DNA from: Streptomyces polyasparticus
GTDB lineage: Bacteria; Actinomycetota; Actinomycetes; Streptomycetales; Streptomycetaceae
Reading direction: 5' to 3'
Length of the DNA: 64,000 nt
NCBI RefSeq assembly: GCF_014493765.1
Contig: NZ_JACTVJ010000030.1
Location: 1-64,000 of the forward strand
Shown here in pieces: positions 16,741-26,798 of this stretch. Position 1 is the first letter of the stretch; each line of letters starts with the position of its first letter. Under the pieces are notes generated by a model. The model worked only from the letters and a program-made list of their open reading frames with translations, was not told the origin of the DNA and did not search any database. The translations under genes and the position numbers were made by a program.

Positions 16741-19700
16741 GTGTCATCTTTCATCCACGGCAGTCCATGTGAGGAATCGTCAGGCAGATGCCGGCATCGA
16801 ATACGGCGTCACGGTGCTCGTTCGGTGACGACGCTTACGGCCACGGCGCTGCTGGTGGGACTTTTGTCCGCGCAGGCCGTGGCCCTGTCGCCGCTCGCTC
16901 TGCCCGACCTGCAAAAGACCGACCCGGTCCCCGTGTCGAAGGTCGGCGCCGACGCAGCCTCCGGGAAGGATGAGACGGCCGGGAAGGAATGGAAGTCGAT
17001 TCCCGACGCGGCGTGGCCGAAGCCCGCCGAGGCGGACGGCTCCATATCGGGGAAGTCTGCTGCTCAGTTGAAGGCCGGAACACTCCCGGTCCGCGTAACC
17101 CCTACCGCGGCGCCGCGCGGCGCGAAGGGAATGGCGCCGGCGTCCGGGGACGTCGGCATTGAGGTTCTGGACCGTAAGGCGGCCGAGAAGGCCGGTATTG
17201 ACGGTGTGGTGTTCGCGGTCGATTCGACTGGCGGCGTGGCCGAACTCGCCGTGGATTATGGGAAGTTCCGTAATGCGATCGGTGGAGACTGGGCCTCTCG
17301 CCTCACCCTGGTCCAGCTCACCGATTGCGGGGAAAACGACACCGCGAGCGGGAAGTGCACCGTCACTCCGCTGAAGGATGCGGACAACAACGAGGACACG
17401 GCGCGGCTCACGGCTAAGGTCTCCCTCGAAGACGCCGCAGAGCCCGAATCCGACGGCGGTCAAGACGGCGTGAAGCCGCAGGCATCCACGTCCAAACTGC
17501 CTGGCGCATCGCCGTCCGATGACGTCGAGGATTCCGCGAGCCCGAGCACCGCGGCTTCGCCGTCTGCTTCACCGGAATCAGACGCATCGCCCAGCGCCAG
17601 CCCGTCACCCACAGCCGAGGCGGATAAGACTGAGCCGCGGTTGGCGCGGACGCTGTTCGCGGTGACGTCGAAGCCGTCGGGCGCGGGCGGTGACTACAAG
17701 GCGTCCTCGCTGTCGCCGTCGGGTGAGTGGCAGGCCGGTGACTCGACCGGCGCGTTCACCTGGTCCTACCCCATCGACACCCCCAACGTCGCCGGCGAAC
17801 TCGGCCCGGAACTCTCTCTGGACTACTCCTCGACCGCGCTGGACGGGCGCACCGCAGCCACCAACAACCAGGCCAACAACATTGGCGATGGCTTCACTCT
17901 CGAGCCCGGGTTCGTCGAGCGCCGCTACAAAGCCTGCAACACGGACATGACCGGCGGAACGAACAAGGCCCGCAACGGGGATCTGTGCTGGGGCGGCGAG
18001 AACGCCGTCCTCTCGCTCGGCGGTTCCACGAACGAGCTCGTCAAGGACGACGCGTCGGGCAAGTGGAAGCTGAAGCACGACGACGGCTCCAAGGTCGAAC
18101 TCCTCAAGGACACCGGCCTCGGCAACGGTGACGCGGACGGGGAGTACTGGAAGGTCACCGACACCAAGGGCGTGCAGTACTTCTTCGGCCGGCACAAGCT
18201 CCCCGGATGGGCCGACGGCAAGGAGACGACGAACTCGACCTGGACAGTGCCGGTCTTCGGCAACCACAGCGGCGAGCCCTGCTACAACGCGGACTTCTCC
18301 AAGGCATGGTGTCAGCAGGCGTGGCGGTGGAACCTTGACTACGTGGTGGATCCGCATGGCGATGCGATGGCGTACTACTGGGGCAAGGAAACCAACCACT
18401 ACGGCCGCAACGTCAACCTGTCCACCGGCAAGGGAACCGCGACCGCGTACGCCCGCGGCGGCTACCTCAAGCGCATCGACTACGGACTGCGCTCCAGCAA
18501 CATGTACACCGGCACCCCCGCCGCCAAGGTCACCTTCGGGACCGCCGAACGCTGTGTGAAGACCAGCTCGTTCGACTGCGCGGAGAGTAAGTTCACCGCC
18601 GCCAACGCGAGCCACTGGCCGGACGTGCCGTTCGACCTGTACTGCGCGCCTGGTACGGAGTGCAAGACCCAGTTCTCCCCGTCGTTCTGGTCCCGCAAGC
18701 GCATCACGAATGTCACCACCGAGGTGCGGGACGGCTCCGCGTACAAGAAGGTCGACACGTTCGCGTTCGATCAGAACTTCCCCTCCACCGGCGACGGCTC
18801 CTCCCCGGCCCTGTGGCTGAAGAGCATTCAGCGCACCGGCCACACCGGCGGCACCGACACCGCGCTGCCGAAGATCGACTTCAAGGGTGTGCAGCTCGAG
18901 AACCGCGTGGATGCCACGGGTGACGGGATTCCGCCGCTGATCCGCTACCGGATCAGCGCCGTTCACAACGAGATGGGTGGCACCACCGCCGTCACCTACA
19001 CCCCCAAGGAATGCACCCGCGCGAGTCTGCCCGGCGAGGAGGGCAACACCAAGCGGTGCTACCCGGTGTATTGGTCGTCTCCGGATTCGCCGGGTGAGGA
19101 GTACAAGCCGGTCAAGGACTGGTTCCACACCTACGCCGTCACCCAGGTCCGTGAAGAGGACAAGGTCGCGAGCAGCCCTGCCGTCGTGACCGACTACACC
19201 TACACCGGTGGCGTCGCCTGGGCGAAGTCCCAGGATCCGTTCACCGAGGCCAAGTACCGCACGTACAGCGATTTCCGCGGCTACGCCCGCGTGAAGACGT
19301 CCGTGGGTACCGGAACGGATGGCGCCAAGCAGATCAGCGAGTCGCGCTATTTCCGCGGCATCCCCGGCGCCAAGGTCCCCGACTCCGAAGGCAACGAAGC
19401 TACCGACCACCCCGCCTTCGCCGGGATGACCCGCGACGAGGCCACCTTCAACGGCAGCAAGGTCGTCGAGGCGTCTGCGTCGGTGCCGTGGAAGTCCGCG
19501 GCGACCGCGACGCACAAGCGCGGCGACAGCCTGCCCGATCTGCAAGCCTTCCATGTTGATGACGCCGCCACCGAGACCACCCGCACCGCCGTCGGTGCGG
19601 GCTGGCGCAGGACGAAGGTGGAGCGCACCTTCGACTCCTACGGCATGCTCGCCACCGAGTCCGACCACGGCGACACAGCCAAGGGCGGCGACGAGCAGTG

Positions 19701-22700
19701 CACCACCACCACGTACGCGCGCAACACGGGCGCGAACATGGTGGAGTTCACCTCCGCGGTGAAGACCGTCGCCAAGGCATGCGGCACCACCCCGAACCTC
19801 CCGGACGATTTGATCTCCGAGAAGCGCACCTACTTCGACGGCTCCACCACCCTCGGTGCCGCGCCGTCGAAGGGTGATGTGACGCGTACCGATGAGCAGA
19901 ACGCGGCCGGCACCGGCATGGTGACCGTCGCGTCGAACAAGGTCGACCAGCACGGCCGCACCCTCGAATCCACGGACGCGGCTGGGAACAAGACCACCAC
20001 CGCATTTACGCCGGCCACGCAGTACGCGGTCACGAAGAAGGTGACGACGAACGCGCTCGGCCACAGCGGGACCGAGGAGTTCGAGCCCGGCCGCGGCGCG
20101 CCGGTCGGGACAGTGGATGCGAACGGGAAGCGCACCGACGCCGTCCTGGACGGTCTCGGCCGCACCATCAAGGCGTGGGAGGCTGCCTGGCCCAAGGCCG
20201 CCCACCCGGAGACACCGAGCAAGTCCTTCGAGTACGCGGTGTCCACGACGAAGCCGAGTGTGGTGACGACGAAGACGCTCACGCGGCGCGGGGAGTACCG
20301 CACCGAGTACACGTTCACCGACGGTCTCGGCCGTAAACGCGAAACCCAGACGCCGGACGCGACGGAGGTTGGCCGGCTGATCACGGAGCACATGTACGAC
20401 TCCCGCGGCCTGGAGTGGAAGTCCTACGACGGCTACTACGCCACGGGCAAGCCGACGGCCGAGCTGGTGACCGGGGACGACACCAAGACCCCGCGCACCA
20501 CCCGCACCACCTACGACGGCGCCGGTCGCCCGACCGTGCAGATCAGCGAGAAGTACGGGGACGAGCAGACTCGCACCACCACCCAGTACGGGGGTGACCG
20601 CGAGACGGTGATCCCGCCCAAGGGCGACACCGCGACCACCACGGTCAAGGACGCCCAGGGCCGCACCACCGAGCTGATCCAGTACACCAACGCGGACCGG
20701 ACGAAGTCCCAGTCGACGACGTACACGTACACGCCCTCGGGCCAGACGAAGCAGGTCACCGACCCGACCGGCGCAAAGTGGATCACCCACTACGACCACC
20801 GCGACCGCCCGGTGAAGGTCGAGGACCCGGACAAGGGCACCTACACCACCACCTTCGACAACCTCGACCGGCCGGTCACCGTCACCGACGCCCGCGGCAA
20901 GGCCCTGACCACCGTCTACGACAAGCTCGGCCGCAAGACAGAGATGAAGGAAGGCAGCACGGTCCGCGCCTCCTGGACGTACGACACCGTGGCGAAGGGA
21001 CAGCTCACCAAGTCGGTGCGCCATGAGGGCGGCCAGGACTATGTGAACGAGGTCACGGCGCTCAACGACCGCTACCAGGCCACTGGAACCAAAATCACCA
21101 TCCCCGAACGCGAGGGAGCGTTGGCTGGCAGCTACACGTTCACCTCGAGCTTCAACGCGCAGACCGGACTGCAGGACTGGCTGCGCCAGCCCGCGCTGCC
21201 GGGCCAGCTTGGCGAGAACTTCGTCTACCGCTACGGCCCGTCCGACCAGCTCGTCGGCGCCGGCACCACCGCGAGCGTCCTCATCAACAACCGCATCTAC
21301 AACCCCTACGGCCAGGTCCTCCGCACCGAATACGGCCGCGTGGGGCAGAAGGTATGGGCCAGCCATGAGTACGACGAGCACACCGGTGCCCTGACTCGCA
21401 CTACGACGGACCGGGAGACCGGGCCGGCGCGCATCGACGACATCCATTACACCTACGACCAGGCCCAAAACCTCACCCAGCTGAAGACCGCGTCCGGGCA
21501 GGACGAGCAGAAGCAGACCGACACGCAGTGCTTCACCACCGACGCCCTGCGCCGCATCACCAACGCCTGGACCGCGACCGACTCCTGCGCCGCCAAGCCC
21601 AACGCCGACGGCACAGAGGGCGGCACCGCGCCGAAGGTCGGCGGCCCGGACGCCTACTGGCACTCCTACACCTACGACGCCATCGGCAACCGGACCACCG
21701 AAACCCAGCACAAGGTCGACGGCAACCCGCTCGCCGACCAGGACGTCACCCGCACCTACCACTACGGCCAGAACGACGCCGGCAAGCGCCAGCTGACCGG
21801 CATCGACACCACCACCGGAGGCAAGACCACCACCGCGTCGTACGCGTATGACAAGGCCGGCAACACCACCAAGCGGGAGGACGGCGATCAGAAGCAGGAC
21901 CTGGCGTGGGACCCCGAAGGCCATCTCGCCACGCTCACCGAGCAGGGCAAGGACACGTCGTATGTGTATGACGCGGACGGGAACCGGCTGATCGCCAAGA
22001 CCCCCGGAAAGAACACGCTGTACCTGCCCGGCGGCAACGAGCTCACCGACACCAACGGCACCAAGGCCACGGCCCGTTACTACTCGGCGGGTGACGAGAC
22101 GATCGCGGTCAAGGCGAGCAACCAGACCAACCTGCTCCTCAACGACCACACCGGCACCGCCACCGTCGCCGTCCTCCAGGGCGCAGGGCAGACCATCACG
22201 CGGCGCAAGATGACCATCTTCGGAGGCGAACGCACCGCGCAGCCCGCTACCTGGCCCGGCAGCAAGGGCTTCGTCGGCGGCACACAAGACAACACCGGCC
22301 TCACCCACCTCGGGGCACGCGAATACGATCCTGCTTTGGGCCGGTTCATCTCCGTCGACCCGATCATGGACACCGCCGACCCGCAGCAGATGCACGGCTA
22401 CACCTACGGCAACAACAACCCCCTCATCCACTCCGACCCCGACGGCATGTTCTTTGGCAAGATCATCAAGTGGGCCAAGAAGATGGCCGCCAAGATCAGG
22501 AGCCAGCGCAGCGGCTGGGGAGGATTCTTCAACGGGATCCGCAACGTGGTGAAGTCGGTCGTATCGACCGCGCGCAAGTACGTCAGCTACGTCTCCCGCA
22601 ACTCCAGCTACTTCACCCGCTACAGCGGACCCAACCGATCCTCAGCACGCCCCGTCTACGGGCCCTTCACCTCCGACTACGCCCGCGACCTCGCCCAAGC

Positions 22701-23274
22701 ACGCGCCGACGCCGCAGCACAAAAGGCACGCGACGAACAACGACAGCGCGACAACCAAATCAAACAGAACACCCAACAGCACGAGCAGCCCAAGAAGAAG
22801 AGCGGCGGCTTCGGCGGCTGGCTCAAGGACACCTTCGGCACCTGGGACGGCTGGAAGAACCGCGTACTCCCCGCGGCCGGATTCGCCACATGCGTCGTCG
22901 CCTCAGCGGGAGTCTGCGCAGCAGCAGGTGCGGGGATCGCTCTTGGAACGTTCACGGTTGAGGGGCGTCGAACCGGCAGCTGGGAGTTCGCAAACCTGGG
23001 CGAGAGTCTCGCGTGGACGGCCTTCGGGGCTGGGGCGGCCTTCAAGTACGCCCGCTGGGGAGGTGCCACCTCGCGCGAGGCGATGTGGGGCAGTGCCATT
23101 GCCCGGAACTCTGTCCGAGTCAAGCCGGCCACTACAACGAGCGGTGCAGTTTGGAGCTCGGGATCAGTCAACTGGTCCGCCACACGTGGGAACATGTATG
23201 CGAATACCGGATTCAACTTTGGATTCTGTGGCGCTGGGAGCTTCAGTGCTGGCAAGTCTGTCGGATCCTGCTGA
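16741..23274 (+). CDS. Secreted Rhs-repeat polymorphic toxin-type protein
   Basis: A 2177-residue Rhs protein. The N-terminus has a signal peptide after an Arg-rich start (LTATALLVGLLSAQAVA), then a Ser/Pro-rich stretch (220-300), a long beta region and many YD repeats (GRTxxVTD, YDxxGRL-type) between about 1080 and 1800. The Rhs core ends with GLTHLGAREYDPALGRFISV and TYGNNNPLIHSDPDG near residue 1900, the usual junction before a variable toxin. The remaining 270 residues carry basic, coiled (AQARADAAAQKARDEQRQRD) and glycine/hydrophobic parts and match no toxin I recognise. Rhs shells enclose the toxin and release it by self-cleavage. A small membrane protein gene follows 1 bp later as candidate immunity. 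Confidence 0.9.
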   Translation: MSSFIHGSPCEESSGRCRHRIRRHGARSVTTLTATALLVGLLSAQAVALSPLALPDLQKTDPVPVSKVGADAASGKDETAGKEWKSIPDAAWPKPAEADGSISGKSAAQLKAGTLPVRVTPTAAPRGAKGMAPASGDVGIEVLDRKAAEKAGIDGVVFAVDSTGGVAELAVDYGKFRNAIGGDWASRLTLVQLTDCGENDTASGKCTVTPLKDADNNEDTARLTAKVSLEDAAEPESDGGQDGVKPQASTSKLPGASPSDDVEDSASPSTAASPSASPESDASPSASPSPTAEADKTEPRLARTLFAVTSKPSGAGGDYKASSLSPSGEWQAGDSTGAFTWSYPIDTPNVAGELGPELSLDYSSTALDGRTAATNNQANNIGDGFTLEPGFVERRYKACNTDMTGGTNKARNGDLCWGGENAVLSLGGSTNELVKDDASGKWKLKHDDGSKVELLKDTGLGNGDADGEYWKVTDTKGVQYFFGRHKLPGWADGKETTNSTWTVPVFGNHSGEPCYNADFSKAWCQQAWRWNLDYVVDPHGDAMAYYWGKETNHYGRNVNLSTGKGTATAYARGGYLKRIDYGLRSSNMYTGTPAAKVTFGTAERCVKTSSFDCAESKFTAANASHWPDVPFDLYCAPGTECKTQFSPSFWSRKRITNVTTEVRDGSAYKKVDTFAFDQNFPSTGDGSSPALWLKSIQRTGHTGGTDTALPKIDFKGVQLENRVDATGDGIPPLIRYRISAVHNEMGGTTAVTYTPKECTRASLPGEEGNTKRCYPVYWSSPDSPGEEYKPVKDWFHTYAVTQVREEDKVASSPAVVTDYTYTGGVAWAKSQDPFTEAKYRTYSDFRGYARVKTSVGTGTDGAKQISESRYFRGIPGAKVPDSEGNEATDHPAFAGMTRDEATFNGSKVVEASASVPWKSAATATHKRGDSLPDLQAFHVDDAATETTRTAVGAGWRRTKVERTFDSYGMLATESDHGDTAKGGDEQCTTTTYARNTGANMVEFTSAVKTVAKACGTTPNLPDDLISEKRTYFDGSTTLGAAPSKGDVTRTDEQNAAGTGMVTVASNKVDQHGRTLESTDAAGNKTTTAFTPATQYAVTKKVTTNALGHSGTEEFEPGRGAPVGTVDANGKRTDAVLDGLGRTIKAWEAAWPKAAHPETPSKSFEYAVSTTKPSVVTTKTLTRRGEYRTEYTFTDGLGRKRETQTPDATEVGRLITEHMYDSRGLEWKSYDGYYATGKPTAELVTGDDTKTPRTTRTTYDGAGRPTVQISEKYGDEQTRTTTQYGGDRETVIPPKGDTATTTVKDAQGRTTELIQYTNADRTKSQSTTYTYTPSGQTKQVTDPTGAKWITHYDHRDRPVKVEDPDKGTYTTTFDNLDRPVTVTDARGKALTTVYDKLGRKTEMKEGSTVRASWTYDTVAKGQLTKSVRHEGGQDYVNEVTALNDRYQATGTKITIPEREGALAGSYTFTSSFNAQTGLQDWLRQPALPGQLGENFVYRYGPSDQLVGAGTTASVLINNRIYNPYGQVLRTEYGRVGQKVWASHEYDEHTGALTRTTTDRETGPARIDDIHYTYDQAQNLTQLKTASGQDEQKQTDTQCFTTDALRRITNAWTATDSCAAKPNADGTEGGTAPKVGGPDAYWHSYTYDAIGNRTTETQHKVDGNPLADQDVTRTYHYGQNDAGKRQLTGIDTTTGGKTTTASYAYDKAGNTTKREDGDQKQDLAWDPEGHLATLTEQGKDTSYVYDADGNRLIAKTPGKNTLYLPGGNELTDTNGTKATARYYSAGDETIAVKASNQTNLLLNDHTGTATVAVLQGAGQTITRRKMTIFGGERTAQPATWPGSKGFVGGTQDNTGLTHLGAREYDPALGRFISVDPIMDTADPQQMHGYTYGNNNPLIHSDPDGMFFGKIIKWAKKMAAKIRSQRSGWGGFFNGIRNVVKSVVSTARKYVSYVSRNSSYFTRYSGPNRSSARPVYGPFTSDYARDLAQARADAAAQKARDEQRQRDNQIKQNTQQHEQPKKKSGGFGGWLKDTFGTWDGWKNRVLPAAGFATCVVASAGVCAAAGAGIALGTFTVEGRRTGSWEFANLGESLAWTAFGAGAAFKYARWGGATSREAMWGSAIARNSVRVKPATTTSGAVWSSGSVNWSATRGNMYANTGFNFGFCGAGSFSAGKSVGSC

Positions 23275-23275
23275 T

Positions 23276-23872
23276 ATGGACGGGGTGTGTCTGGTGAAGT
23301 ATAGGAATGCGAGCGCAGGGAAACCTGTGCAGCGCCGCTCCTTTGTCATCCTCTCCGCCATCGCGACCCTCCTCGCAATCGCGGGGATAACGTGGTGCAT
23401 ATGGCCCGCCGTCCAAGCAGGGGATCCGAACCCGATGGCAGGTGCAGCTATCGTCGCGGCAGGAGCCGTTTTCATTCGGCGGATCATGATGTCGCGAGTA
23501 ATCCTCAGCCACCTGTCGGTGACGCTGGTTAACCCGATCTTCTCCTACGAGATTCCGCATGGAGCGATCCGGAGAGCTGAAGTCAGCCAGACGGGGAGCC
23601 TCATTGTTCAACCCAAGGTCCCCCGAGCAGATGGCGAGGACGGCTATTTCGTTGTCGGGTTCGCTGGGTCGTTGATCGACCACTTCCGTCGGACTGCAGA
23701 TCAGGCCGCCGCGGAGATCAACAAGTGGCAGCGGAAGCATCGCAAGAACGAGGGTGCCGACGGCAACATCGTCCGGTTCATCGCGCGCGACTTGATCTCC
23801 GAGGGCTTGCTAGCAGTCGGCATCGTGTGCGGCTTTGCCGCGCTCGTGCTGCTGCAATCCTGGAGCGGATAG
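23276..23872 (+). CDS. Candidate immunity protein for the Rhs toxin (PH-like membrane protein)
   Basis: A 198-residue protein starting 1 bp after the Rhs stop (TGA-T-ATG), the usual place for a cognate immunity gene. Two close membrane helices lie at about residues 20-65 (FVILSAIATLLAIAGITWCI and PMAGAAIVAAGAVFI). They are followed by a PH-like beta domain (VILSHLSVTLVNPIFSYEIP, ...GYFVVGFAGSLIDHF) and a final helix at the C-terminus (LLAVGIVCGFAALVLL). The frame stays open upstream into the Rhs gene, but overlap with Rhs argues for the ATG at 23276. Immunity is inferred from position alone. Confidence 0.6.
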   Translation: MDGVCLVKYRNASAGKPVQRRSFVILSAIATLLAIAGITWCIWPAVQAGDPNPMAGAAIVAAGAVFIRRIMMSRVILSHLSVTLVNPIFSYEIPHGAIRRAEVSQTGSLIVQPKVPRADGEDGYFVVGFAGSLIDHFRRTADQAAAEINKWQRKHRKNEGADGNIVRFIARDLISEGLLAVGIVCGFAALVLLQSWSG

Positions 23873-23924
23873 GAGATCAACGGCCAGGCTTTTCCACACT
23901 GGCTGTGCCCTGACCCGCACTCTG

Positions 23925-23960
23925 AACGCCCTAGCTCGGGCTGCTCCGAGCTGGGGCGTT
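23925..23960 (+). terminator. Hairpin terminator after the Rhs/immunity pair
   Basis: A 15-bp stem with one G-T pair (AACGCCCTAGCTCGG pairing with CCGAGCTGGGGCGTT) and a six-base loop, followed by CTTG. It lies 53 bp after the immunity candidate stop and should end that transcript. Confidence 0.75.
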
Positions 23961-24070
23961 CTTGCAGGACCAACGCCTCTGGTGCCACAGCATCGCCGCA
24001 GGTGAACTGGCGCAGTCCTCGGGAGTGACCACCCCGCGATGATCATGAGTGAGACCGGAGAGCAGTTCCT

Positions 24071-25798
24071 GTGAGAGCGATCGACCATGCCACGACGCGT
24101 CATGCACTGGAGACGTACCGTAGGCGCGCTTGGTGCTGGGCTGGCGGTGGCCTTGCGACCATGTTGCTGGCGGTGTTGCTCGGCGGAGTGGTGCCAGGTG
24201 CAGGCGTGTGGGCCGGCGGGCTGGGTTTGGCCGCGTGGGGTATTGGATCGTGCGCTCTGCGGAACCACTGGCGAATGCGTCGGGTTCTGCGGAGTCATCC
24301 GTGGGTCGCCTGCTCGGCGGTCGTCGCGCCCTCCGTGTGGTCGGGGCCGAGCGTGGTGCTGCGAAACCCCGTCAGCGATGCGGTGCTGGTGCGTTCGGTG
24401 GTTGCCGTGCGGCAGCGGTGGCATCTGGCCGAACCCGACGCGCGCGGGGTGCTGTGGTGGTGCGGGGATCAGACCGGTGGCGGGGTCCTCGTGCGGCCCG
24501 ACGGCGATGGCCTGCTGTGGGCGAGGGCGGTCGGGTCGGCACGGTTGCGACGTGAGTCCCGAGCCGCATGGGAGTCAGGTCGGCTGAGCCGGGATGGTGT
24601 GGTTCAGCCTGCGGCTGCGGCACCTCAGCCTTCCGTAGCGGATTGCGGGCAGCCGCTGGACACGAGCAGCAGTCGGGGGCCGTTCCGGTGGCGGATGTTC
24701 ACGGCCCTTGCTCTCGCGGGTCTGGCTCTGTTCGGCGTCTGCCTGGCTGCGGAGATATCCACTGATTCGGATCCGTACGTGCCGCTCATCGTGGAGTCGG
24801 GCCCCAGCAGCGACGGCCGTTGCGTCGCGTCCTGGAGGGAGCAGGACACCGATGTGGAGCATTTCGTTGACCTGCCGTGTACGGAGCGGTTGATCGACGC
24901 CCCAGACGAGTACGGGTTCCGCTACATGGACGGGTGGACGATCGCCCACGGACCGTTCAAGGGCGATCTGTACAACGCGGACCTGGAGGGCACCGATGCC
25001 TTTGCCGCGTATACCGGCGGCCTCGTCGCCGGCGGAGTGCTGCTCCTTGGCTCGGCAGGAGCGCTCGTGTTGAGCTGGGTCAGCGCGGCACGCCACCGCA
25101 ACGCAATCAGCGGACTCGCTCCCAGGGTGTCGCCGGAGATCCAGCCACGTGTGTCGCTGGTCAAGGCACATTCCGAAGAACAGCGCTACGGCTGGGCCGA
25201 GTTGTCGGCCGCGGCTGCCGAGCAAGCCCGATCCCACTTGAACACGCCTGGTGACGGGGCCCCTGTGGCATCGGACGCAGGCGCCCCGTGGTGGCGGATC
25301 AAGCCGCTGCTCGAGATAGCGGGGATACGGCACCTGTCCGTCTCCACTTTGGCGTTCGTGGGCGTTGGCGTCGTGTTCCTGTTCATCGGCAACGGCTCGT
25401 GGATCATCGTCGGGATCACCTGCGGAACGTTTCTCGTCGCGGTCGCTCAGACCGTGCGCGCCGCCCGCACCGCACGAAGGCTCGCACAGGACGCCGCCGT
25501 CGAGCCGCAGCAGACCGGCCGCTACGTGCTGCTCCGCGAATACGCCACCCGGGCGCCCTGGGCGGTGTACTTCTCGATTGGCGACGATGACACGCCGTTT
25601 GCCGCGCAACCGCTCCTCGCCAACCAGGTACTCCCGGGCCCAAGCGGCGAGGTCCGCCTACACGGCACGGCGGAGCATCTGGACATCCGGGTGCCGTGGA
25701 TGGAGGGACGCCCCGTGTGGCCCGCCGGCGACTACATACTCCTGGGCACTGATCCCGTCGACGATCGTGCCTTCTTCGACGCGCTCACCGCCGATTGA
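24071..25798 (+). CDS. Large membrane protein of unknown function, Rhs neighbourhood
   Basis: A 575-residue protein with about six membrane helices. There are two at residues 22-60 (GGLATMLLAVLLGGVVPGAG), one at 215-235 (FTALALAGLALFGVCLAAEI), one at 315-340 (GGLVAGGVLLLGSAGALVL) and two at 418-465 (STLAFVGVGVVFLFIGNGSW). Between helices 3 and 4 is an extracytoplasmic part with two Cys. The C-terminal domain (470-575) is soluble. The GTG start lies 200 bp after the terminator of the Rhs unit. Similar multi-helix proteins with PH-like soluble parts are frequent near Streptomyces toxin genes; a role in immunity or envelope stress is possible but unproven. Confidence 0.55.
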   Translation: MRAIDHATTRHALETYRRRAWCWAGGGLATMLLAVLLGGVVPGAGVWAGGLGLAAWGIGSCALRNHWRMRRVLRSHPWVACSAVVAPSVWSGPSVVLRNPVSDAVLVRSVVAVRQRWHLAEPDARGVLWWCGDQTGGGVLVRPDGDGLLWARAVGSARLRRESRAAWESGRLSRDGVVQPAAAAPQPSVADCGQPLDTSSSRGPFRWRMFTALALAGLALFGVCLAAEISTDSDPYVPLIVESGPSSDGRCVASWREQDTDVEHFVDLPCTERLIDAPDEYGFRYMDGWTIAHGPFKGDLYNADLEGTDAFAAYTGGLVAGGVLLLGSAGALVLSWVSAARHRNAISGLAPRVSPEIQPRVSLVKAHSEEQRYGWAELSAAAAEQARSHLNTPGDGAPVASDAGAPWWRIKPLLEIAGIRHLSVSTLAFVGVGVVFLFIGNGSWIIVGITCGTFLVAVAQTVRAARTARRLAQDAAVEPQQTGRYVLLREYATRAPWAVYFSIGDDDTPFAAQPLLANQVLPGPSGEVRLHGTAEHLDIRVPWMEGRPVWPAGDYILLGTDPVDDRAFFDALTAD

Positions 25799-25833
25799 GG
25801 GCGCACAGCCGGGCCGAGCGATAGGGACACTCC

Positions 25834-26067
25834 ATGGGCAGGCACGCCAGGGGCGCCGAGCACCTACGGATCTCCAGCTACGTACTGGGCTGGCGGTCCC
25901 TGTTCCTCGGCTGGTGCGGAGTGCTTGCCGGATTCGGCGGAGCCATCACCAATGAGGGCCTGCTCCCGAAGCTCGCCCTGATCGGTATCGGCGTGCTCGG
26001 TGGTGGCCTGGTGCGCGTCAGCCTCATCGAGATGAAACTGCAGCAACGACAGCGTGTCAGAAGGTGA
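25834..26067 (+). CDS. Small two-helix membrane protein
   Basis: A 77-residue protein with two hydrophobic helices (WRSLFLGWCGVLAGFGGAI and LALIGIGVLGGGLVRVSLI) and a basic C-terminus (KLQQRQRVRR). It follows the 575-residue membrane protein by 35 bp and shares a stop-start overlap with the next small gene. Function unknown. Confidence 0.5.
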   Translation: MGRHARGAEHLRISSYVLGWRSLFLGWCGVLAGFGGAITNEGLLPKLALIGIGVLGGGLVRVSLIEMKLQQRQRVRR

Positions 26068-26330
26068 CAGCGCTGCGTGCCCGCGCCCTTGAAGGAGAAC
26101 TGGAACCCGTGCAGCTACGAGAAGAACTCGTTGAACTCCTCGGATACGCCGAGGCCGGTTCAGGAATCACCTTGTCGGCCTTGATCGGCGAGTTCGCCGG
26201 CCCGTACAGCGTGCGACAGGTCCGGGCAGTCTTGGATGAGATCGGTGCGCAGAGCGTCATAGTGCAGCAGGCAAGTGACGCGACCCGTTCCCGGATCGCG
26301 TACAGGTTGCCCGACCCGGTCGCCCTTTGA
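26064..26330 (+). CDS. Small helical protein, possibly winged-helix
   Basis: An 88-residue soluble protein whose core VQLREELVELLGYAEAGSGI, SALIGEFAGPYSVRQVRAVL resembles a small winged-helix fold. The GTG at 26064 overlaps the upstream stop (GTGA), suggesting translational coupling. A second GTG at 26109, with GAAGGAG upstream, would give 73 residues and may be the true start. Function not recognised. Confidence 0.45.
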   Translation: MTALRARALEGELEPVQLREELVELLGYAEAGSGITLSALIGEFAGPYSVRQVRAVLDEIGAQSVIVQQASDATRSRIAYRLPDPVAL

Positions 26331-26798
26331 GGAAAACGCCCGCCACCTAAAAGACTCAGTCACAACAGGAGATTCCCCGACCGGGCGACGCCGCGACCAG
26401 CGCAGTCATGGCAGGCCCGCCTCTCCCCGAAGACCACCCGGTGCCACGATGGATCGACGACGGGCCGACCACCCGCGACCGATGGCGGACGCTCGTCACC
26501 AACCGCCGCGATCTGCTGCACACGGCGCGGTAGTTCGTCGCGCACGGCGCCGGCAGGGTCCCGCGCAGCGGCCGACCGTCGCACGCGGCGACGTGACCGC
26601 GGGACGCACCACTGATCAGTTACCGGTGGGCACCGTGCCCGGCGACGAACTCCACGCCCTGGGAAGCGTGATGCCTTGCTGCTGGGCTGCCGGCCCCGGC
26701 CTCAAGGTCCAGGGCGACACGACGCGTCGAGGTCAGCCACTCGTTCGACAGCAGACATCAACGTTGATTTTCCCGGGCCGGGGCGGCGATTTGAGAGA
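26331..26798 (+). other. Mostly gene-free stretch with one 41-codon frame
   Basis: Only a short frame at 26408-26533 looks protein-like: it begins MAGPPLPEDHPVPRWIDDGP and ends TNRRDLLHTAR. It may be the leftover start of a longer gene. The rest of the stretch shows no convincing gene and separates the Rhs-side genes from the minus-strand cluster. Confidence 0.35.

Noticed and set aside
17605-22431. A 1608-codon open frame on the minus strand opposite the Rhs gene
   Set aside because: Its translation is Val/Gly/Arg/Leu-rich without motifs and is the antisense of the clear Rhs repeats; long shadow frames are normal at this GC content.
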